Source: Bretschneidera sinensis (lineage: Eukaryota; Streptophyta; Magnoliopsida; Brassicales; Akaniaceae). From it: a stretch of DNA of 64,000 nucleotides. The DNA lies in the NCBI GenBank assembly GCA_023935145.1, contig CM043700.1:69339620-69403619 (forward strand). The letters run 5' to 3'. The notes under the pieces are model-generated. The model was not told the origin of the DNA. It saw only the letters and a list, made by a program, of their open reading frames with translations, and searched no databases. Below are positions 1-11,175 of this stretch, one piece after another. The translations under genes and the position numbers were made by a program. The first letter of the stretch is position 1. The number at the start of each line of letters is the position of its first letter.

Positions 1-1368
1 GGATCTTGCTAAATTTTTATGGATGATTTAAGATGAATTTTAGTGGAATTTGACAATTCGGATGGACAATTTAAGATGGAATTTAGTGGATCTGGTCAGA
101 CTTTAATGGATTATTTGATGTGATTTAGGGGGAGAAGAATCTTGTGGAAATTTTATAATTTGATAAAAATCTGGATGATTGGATGTTAAATTTTAAAGAA
201 ACTTTGTTAGATAAAATTTGTGGATAATTAGGATAGTCAAATTAAGTGGTTGGAATCTTTATATTGTTTTTATATTTCTGTTTGTATTACTGTTTCATAT
301 CATTGTTCATGCACATATGCATTAAATAATATAACCGAAAGAACCGGGAAGGCAGCTGGTCTAATGAAATAACCGTGACAGTCGGTATATGCTGGGATGA
401 AAAATAAAAACCGTGACAGCCGGTATATGCTGGGATGAAAAGTGAAAACCGTGACAGCCGGTATATGCTGGGATGAAAAGTGAAAACCGTGACAGCCGGT
501 ATATGCTGGAATTAACCGGGAAGGCAGCCGGTCTGATGAGAATAAAAGAACCGGGAGGGTAGTCGGTCTAAGATAATAATAACCTGTCGACAGGTGGGAA
601 GACGTTCCTATCATAATCATTCATGCATTTGCATCTGTTTTAATTATCGTTGCATTATTTGAAATGCTGAGATGTGGTATATTATTTGTGAATTAAATTA
701 TAGATGGCTGGGTCTCATAAAAAAAAAAAGAGCAGTTGTAATGATGAGATTTTCGAGATGCTGAGATGTGATACTTTTTGTGAATTTAATTATAGAAGGT
801 TGAGTTTCATATAAAAAGACAGTGATAAGACTTATCTAAATGATGGACTTTTTGATATGAACCTCATTACGAGGTAATTAGGAAATAATTGATAGTGTTA
901 AGGTGAACCAATGATTGAGAAGAAGAAATTGATAGTAGAAAGTTGTCATCAGGTTGTGCGAAAAATAATTTTTAATATTATAGGATTATTGATGGAATTT
1001 GGAATACTTTTAGTAAATTTAATTCGCTGAGCTTGTGAAGCTCACTCCTCACTGTTCAATAATTTCATATAGCAGTCAAGATAAATAGTCTGGTGGGTTG
1101 AGAATCAGTCGAGATCTTTTCTGTAAGCCAAGTACGTGTTAATATCCTCAGACAATCGAGTTAAAGACTTGTAAAATTTTTATTGTAAATATTCATGCAT
1201 TTATGTATTTTATGTTTAAGTGAATATCATATTTGTTTACCTCTCCTGTAAAAAAAAAAAAAAAAATCTGGTAGTATTATATTTATTGTTGCATATATGT
1301 GTCGTGCTTGGATTTTCAAAATGTGATGACACCGTCCAGGGGTGGCCAACTTGGGATGGGTCGTTACA
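1..1368 (+). mobile_element. Tekay-type Ty3/gypsy LTR, 3' portion (window-truncated)
   Basis: This stretch matches, base for base over long runs, the 3' parts of the two LTRs at 31293-33745 and 38737-41234, beginning at the equivalent of about 32285 and ending in the same GGTCGTTACA terminus. It is therefore the end of an LTR of the same family, either a solo LTR or the 3' LTR of an element lying off the left edge. It differs from the other two copies by scattered substitutions and has one fewer unit of the roughly 90 bp duplication near 33000. The base after the LTR end (1369) is in the middle of an Athila gag reading frame, so this Tekay copy inserted into the Athila element. The target duplication cannot be checked because the left end is outside the window. 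Confidence 0.9.
331..600 (+). repeat. LTR minisatellite of short hairpin units (copy 1)
   Basis: About three tandem units of 38 bp (ACCGTGACAGCCGGTATATG and following) are flanked by units of the form ACCGGGAAGGCAGCCGGT. Each unit is a small inverted repeat, ACCG(G) paired with (C)CGGT. The array ends with the perfect palindrome CCTGTCGACAGG at 583-594. Its open frames are by-products of the repeat and are not genes. Confidence 0.85.
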
Positions 1369-2429
1369 CGCTTAGTGAGTTATTTTTATGAGGGACTTAC
1401 ATATAGAGAGCACCAATTTGTGGAGATAGTGTGTAATGGTGAGTGCTGACAAAAATATCCTGATGATGCCATAGAATACCTCAATGAGCTTGCTAAAAAA
1501 GCTTACACTTGGACTAGACCTAGTGCTACTGAAAGCACAAATAGCTCACGACTTGTAGGAAACCCAAGTGGTGGTGGAATTTACCATCTTAGGGAAGAGG
1601 ACAACTTAAAAGCTAAGGTTGAGATGTTCGCTAGGGAGTTAGATGCGTTAAAGACTAAGGGCTCAAAGCCAACACACGTGGCTAATCATGCAAAGTCTTT
1701 GGAACCATGTTTTGTGTGCGGCGGGGTAGGTCATCCAGCCCAAGAGTGTCCCACATTTGTTGATATGAGAGGGATGTATGAGGAACAATGTAATGCCTTA
1801 GGCATGTAAAAGAAACCTTTGGCACCTTTCTCTAATACCTATAATCCGGGGTGGCGCAATCACCCAAATTTTAGCTGAAAGTCTGAAAACCAACCGTTTG
1901 CACAACCCCCTAGATTATACCCTCCACCATATCATGCACCTTCATCTTCTAGGAGTTCTTTAGAAGATACTTTGCATGCTTTTATTGAGGCACATGGTAA
2001 AACAAACCAAAGATGTGAAGCATTGATTATGCAGGTTATTAAAAAAACAAGGAAATAGGGAGCCAAGTGTCCAAATTGATAGGCTCCTTGAGTATGAATG
2101 AGCGAGGTAAGTTCCCTTCTCAAGCTCAGTCCACATTCCATGGTCAACACATGGCGTAAGAGAATCTGAAAGATGTGAATGCCATTGTGACACGAAGTGG
2201 TAAGTCATTACACATCCCAACAACGAACAAATCAGAGGATGTGGAGAAGGGTCAAGATAGTAGTGATGCCGAGCTGCCCAAGGATCTTGAGGTCACAAAG
2301 AGTCCTGTTAAGGCACCATTCTCTCAAGCCTTAAAATCAAGCAAGAAAACTCTAGACCTAAACAATGAAATCCTAGAGAATCTAAGGCAATTAAAAATCA
2401 ATCTTCCTATTTTGTATGTGATTAAATAA
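1369..2429 (+). pseudogene. Athila gag, C-terminal part
   Basis: The reading frame is open from the Tekay junction itself, with residues YFYEGLTYREHQFVEIVCNG typical of the Athila Gag capsid end, then a TGA at 1447-1449. The frame continues through EYLNELAKKAYTW and the zinc knuckle CFVCGGVGHPAQEC (C-x2-C-x4-H-x4-C, around 1708-1749), which binds RNA during packaging. Further stops are at 1807-1809 (TAA) and beyond. A proline-rich linker and a SRSSLEDTLHAFIEAHG segment, the counterpart of SQSLEDT in the non-autonomous copies on the right of the window, follow around 1950-2000. The last piece (2175-2429) is the Gag/protease linker. It is a non-functional remnant. Confidence 0.85.
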
Positions 2430-3146
2430 GTTCCTACTTATGCAAAAGTTCTCAAGGATTTGCGTACAGTTAAAAGGAAGCACCATGTGAAGAAGACAAC
2501 ATTCTTGACAGAGAAAGTTAGTGCTCTAATTAAATAGAGGATTCTTCCCAAATATAAGGATCCTGACTGTCCAACCACTGCATGCAGTATTGGAAATCAT
2601 AAGGTTGGACAAGCATTGCTAGATTTAGGAGCTGATGTGAATCTAATGTCGTTTTCTATTTATTTGCAGTTGGGGTTGGGATAAATAAAACCAACCGTTG
2701 TGGTATTGCAATTGGTTGACTGTTCAGTCAAAGTACCTCGGGGTGTGGTAGAAGATGTTCTAATTCAAATTGATAAATTTTATTATCCTGTTGATTTTCT
2801 AATCCTTGACATTACCTCTGTTGTTGACACTACCTCTAAAATTCCTTTGATTTTGGGTTAACCTTTCCTTGCCACTGCAAATGCTCTTATTAATTGCAGG
2901 AATGGGCTCATGAAGCTATCTTTCAGAAACATGACCCTCGAGGTGAACATCTTCAATGTTGCAAAACAGCCAGAAGATGATGACGAGAACCACCAGTTAT
3001 ACATGATTGAGTCACTCATCAATAGAGGAGTTTCTATAGCTCATAATTTTGATCCTCTTGAGTATTTTCTTAGTAAATTTGAGTTTGATTCTATCAATAA
3101 TCCATTTGATATAATTGATATTTGTGCTATTTTTGATAAAACTTAG
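2430..3146 (+). pseudogene. Athila aspartic protease region
   Basis: The aspartic protease active-site motif ALLDLGADVN lies at about 2612-2641, in the DLGA form usual for Athila. It is followed by the flap and the C-terminal ILG motif (LILG at about 2850, where the next codon is a stop). The segment FLATANALINCRNGLMKLSF, also seen in copy B near 54430, confirms the assignment. In-frame stops at about 2536, 2683 and 2860 break the chain. The retroviral-type protease would process the Gag-Pol polyprotein; this copy cannot. Confidence 0.82.
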
Positions 3147-3185
3147 GATTATGGCACTCGGGCATGACAACCGAAGTTTGAGGAG

Positions 3186-4316
3186 TTGCCTAAGAGAAGT
3201 GAGAAACAAATTTCCTCAAGTGAAGAAGCACTCAAAGTTGAATTGAAGTCTCTACCTAAGGTTTTAAAGCATGTCTTCCTCGGTCCAGGTGATATTTTTC
3301 CTATTATTATCTCATTTGAATTGTCTGAGTCTCAAAATGAGAAATTAATTCAGACCCTAAGTGAACATAAGTCAGCCTTAGGATGGAAAATGGCTAATTT
3401 AAAAGGTGTTAGTCCCTTAGTGTGTTCTCATAAAATTAATTTGGATGAAAGAACTAGCCCTCGTAGAGACCCCCAGCGTAGACTTAATCCCACTATGAAA
3501 GAAGTGGTGAAAAATGAAGTGTTGAAACTATTAGATGCGGGAATCATATATCCCATAGCTGTTAGTAAATGGGAAAGTCTTACACAGGTCGTTCCTAAAA
3601 AGTCAGGTGTTACTGTGGTGAAGAATGACCTGGGAGAGTTAGTCCCTACAAAACTTGTGACCGGGTGGCGGATGTGCATTGATTACAGAAAATTGAATGC
3701 TGCCACCCGAAAAGACCATTTTTCCCTCCCTTTTTATTGATCAAATTCTTGAGTGTGCAGCTGGTCATCCTTTTTATTATTTCTTGGATGGTTATTCTGG
3801 TTATTATCAAATTGAAATTGCATTAGAAGACCAAGATAAAACCACTTTCACTTGTCCTTTTGGTACTTATGCTTTTCGTAGAATGCCATTTGGATTGTGT
3901 AATGCACTTGCTACTTTTCAACGTTGCATGATGAGCATTTTTAGTGACATGGTTGAAAATTGCATGGAAGTTTTTATGAATGACTTGAATATTTTTGGAT
4001 CTTCATTTGATGCATGCTTATTGAATTTAGAGAGAGTATTGACTCACTGTGAGGAGGAGGAATCAGTTTTAAATTGAAAAAATGCCACTTTATGGTACAT
4101 TCAGGTATTGTCTTAGGGCATATTATTTCTTCTAGGGGGATAGAGGTTGATCAATCTAAGATTGAATTAATCTCTAAGTTGCCTACACCTAAGACAGTAA
4201 AGGATGTGAGATCCTTTTTTGGTCATGCGGGCTTTTATAGGAGGTTCATACAAAATTTTTCCACCATATCTAGACCACTATATGCCCTCCTAGTTAAAAA
4301 TGGCTCATTTGAATAG
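3186..4316 (+). pseudogene. Athila reverse transcriptase
   Basis: This holds the RT N-terminal linker (PQRRLNPTMKEVVKNEVLKL), the finger motif CIDYRKLNAATRKDHF, then a frameshift in a T/C run near 3725. The palm follows in another frame: FLDGYSGYYQIEI, FGLCNALATFQRCM and the catalytic box. The catalytic box reads VFMNDLNIFG (Asn codon at 3979-3981) where the family has two aspartates, so one metal-binding Asp is lost by a G-to-A type change. Connection residues ([19 protein letters not shown]) follow after a stop near 4075. The copy is catalytically dead as well as frameshifted. Confidence 0.87.
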
Positions 4317-4343
4317 ACACAAGCTTGTCAATAGGCCTTTAAA

Positions 4344-4788
4344 ATGCTAATTGGCAAGCTTACTTTAGCACCCATAATGCAGTCATCTGATTGGACTTTA
4401 CCTTTTGAGATCATGTGTGATGCTAGTGACTTTGCTGTAGGTGTTGTTCTTGGACAGCGAAGAGAGAGGAAGCCTTTTGTCATTTATTTTGCTAGTAGGA
4501 CTCTAAATAGTGCTCAGATGAATTACTCCACTATTGAAAAAAATTGCTAACTATAGTGTTTGCTTTAGACAAGTTTCGTACTTATTTGATTGGTTCTCCT
4601 TTTATTATTTTCACAGATCATGCAACCCTTAAGTACCTTCTTACAAAGAATGATGCTAAGGCACGACTAATACAATGGATCTTACTTTTGCAAGAATTTG
4701 ACATCATCATCAAAGACAAGAAAGGACTAGAGAATATAGTGGCTGACCATCTCTCAAGGCTCACATTTGAAGACACCTCTGACAACCT
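4344..4788 (+). pseudogene. Athila RNase H
   Basis: The RNase H domain starts at the FEIMCDASDFAVGVVLGQ strand with the first catalytic Asp, continues through NYSTIEKNC (conserved Glu) and, after a TAA at about 4548, through the [12 protein letters not shown] strand with the later catalytic Asp, ending at VADHLSRL around 4741-4758. RNase H degrades the RNA of the RNA-DNA hybrid during reverse transcription. All catalytic residues visible by eye remain, but the frame is broken once between them. Confidence 0.85.
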
Positions 4789-6138
4789 GCCAATCAGGGA
4801 TGATTTCCCCGATGAGCAGTTACTCTCTATTACTTCTCTACCATGGTTTGCTCATATCATGAATTATTTGGCTGCCGGTGAGATACCAATGGATTGGAGT
4901 GCTCAGGACAAGAGGAAGTTCATGACTGAGGTATGTAATTTTTATTGGGATGACCCTTGTCTTTTCAAATATTTCCCTGACCAAATTTTAAGGTGTTGCA
5001 TCTTTAATGAAGAGATTGTCAGTGTCTTGGAATTTTTTCACTCCCAAGCTTGTGGATGCCACTTTTCAATGAAAAAAACCACTGCAAAAATTCTACAATG
5101 TGGATTTTATTGGCCCACCTTGTATAAGGATACAAACATCTATTGTCGCTCATGTGAAAAGTGTCAGAAGTTAGGAGCTTTGTCTCATCATAATATGATG
5201 CCTTTAAACCCAATTTTAGTAATTAAAATCTTTGATTGTTAGGGCATTGATTTTATGGGACCATTTCCTCCTTCTTTCAGATATCAATATATCATTGTGG
5301 TAATAGATTATATGTCAAAATGGGTAGAGGTAGCAGCTTGCAGGAGCAATGATAATAAGATGGTAATTAAATTTCTCAAAGAAAATGTGTTATCTCGATT
5401 TGGTACACCACATGCTATAATTAGTGATCAGGGTACGCATTTTTGTAACCGTTCTTTTGAAGCTTTGATGAGAAAATATGGGGTGTTACATAAGATCGCT
5501 ACTGCCTACCATCCTCAAATAAGTGGACAGGTAGAACTTGCAAACAGGGAAATTAAGCCAATTTTAGAAAAAAAATGATCAACCCAGATCGCAAAGATTG
5601 GTCTTTGAGACTAGTTGATGCGCTTTGGGCCTACCGTATAGCTTTCAAAACTCCCTTAGGTATGTCACCTTATAGGCTTGTTTTTAGAAAGCCTTGCCAC
5701 TTACCTGTGGAGCTCGAGCATCAAGCTTATTAGGCCATCAAGCATTTCAACTTTGACATTGGAGAAGCAGGTAAGCTTAGGAAATTTCAGTTGACCGAGT
5801 TAGAGGAGTTGAGAAATGATGCTTATGAGAACTCTAGAATCTATAAGGCTAAAATGAAAGTGTTTCATGATAACAAAATTTTGAGGAAAACATTTAAGCC
5901 TGATGATCGGGTGTTCTTATATGATTCTAGACTCCATAAGCACCCAGGAAAACTTCGGTCGAGGTGGATCGACCCTTTTGTAGTAAAGAATGTTTTTGCA
6001 AATAGGGTGGTAGAAATAGAGGATATTAAAGATGGTCAGATCTTTAATGTAAATGGTCAACACCTTAAAATCTTAATTGATAAACAAGATCCGAAAGTGG
6101 AAGGCATTCCACTTATGGATCCGGTCTATTCACCTTGA
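4789..6138 (+). pseudogene. Athila integrase
   Basis: The HHCC zinc-binding region is present ([10 protein letters not shown] then [10 protein letters not shown], about 5040-5170). A TAG at 5240-5242 stands just before the core. The core carries the catalytic triad D (GIDFMGPFP), D ([10 protein letters not shown]) and E ([11 protein letters not shown]). A frameshift and stop follow at 5576-5578. The segment [20 protein letters not shown] and the C-terminal domain (FLYDSRLHKHPGKLRSRW, 5921-5970) follow in shifted frames with one more stop. No chromodomain is seen, as expected for Athila. It ends with a TGA at 6136-6138. Confidence 0.86.
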
Positions 6139-6951
6139 CCATACCACACATGTATGCTTTTATTTATGTGTCTTTTTTTTTGTTTTGTTTTTACTTAAGT
6201 TTATCTCAATTTTAATTTTTAGTTTTTTTAGTTTGATTTAATCTAATTTTTAGTTTAAGATTTATTTTATGTTTATTTTATTTTTCCCAAACAAGGTGTT
6301 TTTGCTGTTTTCTTTTTAAGAATCAGAAGCAGGCCCAGAAAGTCCAGGCCGCGGCCCAGTCCGTGCGCCTCGGCTCACAGCAAGTTAGATTTGAAGCAGC
6401 CCAATTATCGCCTAGGCCCAGCCCAGCGAGCCTCGCCTCTCAGCGCTCAACAGATTTCAGCACGAGCCAGCGTATCGCACTGCGCCCCAGACTTTCTCGT
6501 TCTGCGACGCACAACAACACGGAAATTGGGCCTAGGTCTTCAAGCCGCAGTGCACATAAGTCCAAGCTGTGGCTCACACACGATCTGCACTTTTTAAAAC
6601 CCCAAATATGGACATTTCTTCTTCATTTCTCTTTTGCAAAAACACAGCACACTCCTATCTCTCTCATCCTCACTCCAAATCCCTCCTTACCCATTCACTC
6701 TTTCCCATTTTCTTGTGATTCTAACATAATTTCTTGAAGAATTTCTCACTTATGTGCAGATTTTCCTGAAAATTTTCTCCACAAACCTTTGGTTCCAAAA
6801 GTATTTTGGGATTTCAAGAGCTTTTCAAGATTGTGGGTACTCTCTCCAACTTTGGGCATCAAGTAAGATCAATTTCTTCTCTTTGTTATGGAGTTATGAT
6901 TTTTGAGTGGTTGCATTTGATTTAGTTATCTTGTCTTAGAAATTAGTTCAA
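6139..6951 (+). other. Athila pol-to-ORF3 spacer with GC-rich block and leader-like tract
   Basis: A T-rich run (6165-6290) is followed by a distinctly GC-rich block (about 6320-6560) and then a TTTTTAAAACCCC element near 6590. After it comes a long pyrimidine-rich, plant 5'-UTR-like tract up to the ATG of the third ORF at 6952. This could be an internal promoter and leader for a subgenomic third-ORF transcript; that is inference. Two short overlapping frames here are not convincing genes. Confidence 0.5.
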
Positions 6952-8088
6952 ATGGCACCTAAAACTAAAAGACAAAGGGGGAAACAACCTCAAGAGTATG
7001 ATGAGAGTAAATTTGTGAGTTTTGAAGCTAATGAACGTTATGTTAGCTTAATGCATGCTAGGAAACCCATTCCTGATAGAGGAGTCACTATCACAGAGGG
7101 GAAACCCAACTCTGTTTAGGATGATTATTGATAGCATTGGGGTGCATTTGCAAGACAACCACCTCATTCCATTATTAATGTGGTTAGAGAATTCTATGCT
7201 AATGCTGAAGAGCATAGGAATGGAAAGGTGATGGTGAAAGGAAAATCAGTTTCTTTTAGCAGTGCATCTATAAACAGATTTTATGGGCTACCTGACATGG
7301 AGAATAATGAGTATATTGCATATGCGTCTAATATTGACTATGAAGAGGTTTGCAATACTCTCTGTATTCCGGGTATAACTTGGAAAATGTCGGGTGATAC
7401 TCCTAAAACCTTGCCCGGTACTTCTCTGACTGTTAATGCTCGGGCTTGGCAATATTTTGTGTGTCAAAGGTTGATACCTGCTACGCACTATAGTGATCTT
7501 ACTGTTGAGAGAGCTATTCTGATTTATGCCATTTTGATGGGGATGACTATTGATGTGGGCCAAATCATGTTTAATTCTATCATACACACTGTGAGACAAA
7601 AGCTTGGATTGTACTTCCCTTCATTGATTACCCAATTATGCATCCGAGCCGGTGTCCAGTACAGTACTGATGAGGAAGCCCAGCCCCCTAAGAAGCCCAT
7701 CGATGATGGCATGCTCACTATAATTAAAGCATCAAGGTCACAAGCTCCAGGAGAGGGAGCAACGGTTGCTGCCCTCCCTCCACCTCTTAGGACTCTTACT
7801 GTTGCAGAGCGCCTTGACCATTTAGAGATTAAATTTGATGAGCATCAGAAATTCTTGCATGATAGGTTTGATTGTCAGGAACGGTTCTTGGCCCGGCAAG
7901 CAAATTATCAATCGGCGGTGTACTCTTCTTTTGGTTAGATGTATCAACACATTGCTTCCACCACCGGTTATGATATGGATCATTTCCCCACCTTACCAAC
8001 CTACCCGGGTTCCTCTTTTGATCCAACTTCAGAGGAGGGTGAAGAGAATGAAGAAGAGGAAGAGGAGGACGATGACATGGAGGACTAG
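6952..8088 (+). pseudogene. Athila third ORF (putative plant transposon protein domain, 'env-like' position)
   Basis: The frame starts at ATG 6952 (MAPKTKRQRGK, a basic N-terminus) and runs in one frame to the TAG at 8086-8088, about 378 codons. In-frame stops near 7117, 7129 and 7132 and at 7936-7938 break it. The central part (IINVVREFYANAEEHRNGKV, then INRFYGLP, then GTSLTVNARAWQYFV and ERAILIYAILMG) is the plant-specific 'putative plant transposon protein' domain found between integrase and 3' LTR in Athila-type elements. The C-terminus is very acidic (EEGEENEEEEEEDDDMED). No signal peptide or clear transmembrane span is visible, so envelope function is not supported by the sequence. Its role in the element is unknown. 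Confidence 0.8.
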
Positions 8089-9811
8089 CTTTTAGGTTGT
8101 CTTATGTTTATTTCATTTTTTTGTTATTTTATTTTATTATTGGATGGCTGTACTAACTTTTATATCGGATTAACTTTTCGTTATCTTTATTTTTTGTACT
8201 TCATCTTTCATTTTTAGATATCTATTAAGTTTTGTTGTGCTAACCTAACATTCAGTGGGAATCTTCATGTTACACCGTTGTTTCCTTCTTTTTGTTTGTT
8301 TTGATTTTATTTTAGTGAACAAAATTTCAACAAGAGGAACCGTATACAGTTCAAATGGTCGTGCATAAATCTCGGCTTCTTCGTTCTTTTGGTTAAAAAG
8401 AGAGTTTCTTTTACTTGTTCTTTCACATTGAGGTCAATGCAATTCTTAAGTTGAGGGTGGAGGAAACACATTTCTTTTTCCATACATTTCTTTTTCTATA
8501 CCATTGAACCGCTTGGTGTCACTTTCCCTTTTTCGGTTGTTGGGATATATATATGTTTTTTGTTAGCCTTGGAGTTGATTTACATGTCAATGATATGAGT
8601 TTAATTGAGATAGGATATAGCATTTAGAAGAAGTTAAATCTTGCTTCGGTTTGAGAATAAATTAAGTATCGATCTTCATTTGGTTTGAGACTCTGGTTTG
8701 CGGTAAGATTGCATGATTATTCTAAAGCATCAAGAGAAGTTTTATGTGTGATTGTTTTGTAAATACTTTTGCAGTCTCGACAAGCTCTAGAACTTATTTG
8801 ATAATCACTTGAGGCGAAATCTTGGAATGCACACTACTTAGGATATGATGTAGGCCATCTTTGGACCGTTTGAGCCCTTCAACCTTACCCTTGTTATATT
8901 TATCACTAGTTACCTCTTTGAGCTTTTTTCTTGAAAAAGAATTTGAGCCTTGTTTCTTTCGATAACTCATTTACTTACCTTTATGAGCCTAAAAATATTT
9001 TATTCTTATCTTTATTTTAAAACAACTTAGTTATACATATTTGTTGAGAAGCACTTAAGAGGAGTAAGGATGGAAATATGAAAAAAAAAAAACATTACTA
9101 CCATGACCCAAGTACATTAAAGGAGATAAGTTGAGGGTTGTGAAAAATAAAAAAATAATGAAAATAGAGGTGAATGGTTATGTGCCAAAATAAAAAATAA
9201 TAAAAAAAGAAGTGAATTACGACAAAGAAAAAAAAAAGAAGTGGTGATTTATTGAGAGAAATGCTCGAAAATTGGTCGAATGAGTTGGGTGTTGAAGTAA
9301 GGTTATCTAGTGCTTAAAGTGGTTGTGTTTAAATTAAGAGACTGAGTTCTTTTACTTGTTTAAATCCTTCCTATTCCTTCTTGACCTTTACCTTAGCCTG
9401 ACGTTACAAGCTTATTAAAGACCTATTGATCCAATGTAGTGTGATTTTTCTACAATAGTGGAGAGTGATTCGAAAAGTGAGCCTATGGAGTTTGATTTGT
9501 GATTGATGTCACGCAATTTAATATGTTTTTAGAGGCAAAGACTTGTATTCATGAATGTTGTGTATAAAATCATACGGATGTTTGGATTAATGGTTTATGG
9601 TAAGATGGATGTTAAGAGTCGATAACGATTTTAAGATTGATGTTTGGATTACTTTTGGACTTGGGTGATTTTTAATGATTCTAAATGATGTATGTTATAT
9701 GCGATTTTTGAGACAAAAAGTTGAATTACTCTTGGATTAACGCTAACATTGTTTTATTTTGATTCTACTATAGAATTCATTTCATATTGTCTTGTTTTTC
9801 GCTTGAATTGC
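8089..9811 (+). other. Athila 3' untranslated region
   Basis: No coding signal is seen. At 8428-8465 there is a purine-rich run preceded by CATTGAGGTCAATG, resembling the CATTGAGGACAATG plus G-rich tract seen in many Athila/Tat elements; it may be a second (central) polypurine tract. An A-rich low-complexity zone lies at 9078-9240. The rest looks like ordinary non-coding element sequence. Confidence 0.5.
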
Positions 9812-9842
9812 TAGGGATTAGCAATAAGCTAGTTGGGGGTTA
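9812..9842 (+). promoter_or_regulatory. Athila polypurine tract
   Basis: The sequence CTAGGGATTAGCAATAAGCT followed by AGTTGGGGGT is the conserved plus-strand primer signature of Athila/Tat elements. It abuts the LTR start TGATGAG at 9843. Confidence 0.8.
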
Positions 9843-11154
9843 TGATGAGAGTCGTAAAGTGCATCGTAATAGTACTTATTTGTTAGCATTTTAGGGTTGA
9901 TCTAAGGTCAAATTACATATTTATACCTTAACAATTCTAAAGTGTCGTTCTTGGATCATTGATTTATTTTGATGCATTTTTAAGGTACATTGGGTTCAAA
10001 AGAGATGGAAAAGATATTGTTGCTTAAAGCACGATGATTCCATGCATATCGGAGTGAAAGAGTGGTTTCGGAAGAACAAAATGAAGAGTTGCTGAAAAGA
10101 AGCTGGAGGTAGTGCGCCGCAGCTTGAACTAGGCTGAGCCACGGCCTCCAGAACTTCCACCAACCAGTTTGCGCCCCTGCCTCCAGAAACTTGAAGAAAG
10201 CCCGTCAAAGGTGGCGCCGCAGCCTGACCAGGCTGAGCCATGACCCACAGAACCTCCACAAAGCCAGAATACAAGGTTAAGCCGTGGCCTAGATTAGTGT
10301 GCGCCGCGGCGCAAGCACGATACCCTGTTTCCTAATTAGGGTTTTAATGATAGTTTAGATCGAAAAATACCCTTGAAACTTTTGTATTATAAATAGATCA
10401 CTTAGGGTTTGATAGGGAGGGCTGGAAAAACTTAAGAAAGCTGCCACATTCTTCTCCATTACAGTGTTCAAGCATGAGCCCCATGGTCAACTAATCTCCA
10501 AGCAAGGCGAAAGGATGAATTCTTAGGTGTAGTTGTTCTTATTTCTATTATTAATTCAGTTGTAGTTCAGATTTATTGTTAAACATTGTTACGATTTAAT
10601 TAGAAGACTTTCTCTTAATCCGGTGATTGCATCTTTCTCCTCTTTATAAGTCTAGTCATGCTCTTCTTATGTCAAGTTGTTGGATGTGATTGATTCCGGT
10701 AGATTTATCTTTTAGGTTTGTCCATTACTGCGATATTGTCATTGAGATATATTGTCGTTTCTTGATAAATCTATAAGATAGGTCGTGTGTGCTTGAATCG
10801 AAAGTAAATAGTACTTTATAGCAATTACATTAGGGTTTTCATGTACTATGATTAAATATTTACCGATTGCTTGATTGGGATGTGAAATTAGCAATCGAGA
10901 TAAAAACAATTGAATCAAGATTGGAATAAGGCAACGAACCTAGGGAGGATTCCCGGAACCTTGTTATTTCTCCATTATATTCTTCATTATATTTACACAA
11001 CTATTTCACATTACTTTATTATCAAAACTCAGATTCTTTCATTTGATCTTTATCGTTCGTGTTAAGGTTTACACTTTCCCTTGTAGTTTGTTTTTCCTCG
11101 TGGGATCGACACCTCAACTATATACAATAACTGTGTATTAGTTTGAGCGTAATC
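9843..11154 (+). mobile_element. Athila 3' LTR
   Basis: It starts TGATGAG directly after the polypurine tract and ends near ...GCGTAATCA, after the CCTCGTGGGATCGACACCTC block that marks the 3' end of Athila-type LTRs. A GC-rich U3 block (10100-10310) contains two copies, about 104 bp apart, of a GCGCCGCAGC...CAGGCTGAGCCA element. The right boundary is inferred from family signature, because the partner LTR is outside the window. Confidence 0.72.
10388..10395 (+). promoter_or_regulatory. TATA box of the Athila LTR
   Basis: TATAAATA lies about 70 bp after the GC-rich U3 repeats, the position expected for the promoter that would transcribe the element. Confidence 0.65.
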
Positions 11155-11175
11155 ATGACCATATATGTGTGTGCG

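Larger units (their letters stand above)
1369..11154 (+). mobile_element. Athila-lineage Ty3/gypsy element, 5'-truncated, decayed
   Basis: In plus-strand order this holds gag with a CCHC knuckle, protease, reverse transcriptase, RNase H, integrase, a long spacer, a third ORF with the plant transposon protein domain typical of Athila elements, a polypurine tract and an LTR. The order and the extra third ORF are the Athila signature. The 5' LTR and the start of gag are missing because the Tekay LTR interrupts the element at 1368/1369 and the rest lies off the window. Many in-frame stops and several frameshifts mean no protein is intact. It has no sequence-level relation to the minus-strand receptor kinase farther right. 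Confidence 0.88.

Noticed and set aside
331..600. CRISPR-like look of regularly spaced repeats in the Tekay LTR
   Set aside because: Units are contiguous minisatellite repeats without unique spacers, in a plant retrotransposon.
300..620. 106-residue frame on the minus strand, also at 32591-32911
   Set aside because: It follows the 38 bp minisatellite of the LTR; the protein repeats only mirror the DNA repeat.
6363..6737. Two overlapping plus-strand frames after the Athila integrase
   Set aside because: Composition follows the GC-rich spacer and pyrimidine-rich leader; no conserved motif.
9996..10274. 92-residue minus-strand frame in the Athila LTR
   Set aside because: It lies in the GC-rich U3 repeats of an LTR with no family resemblance.
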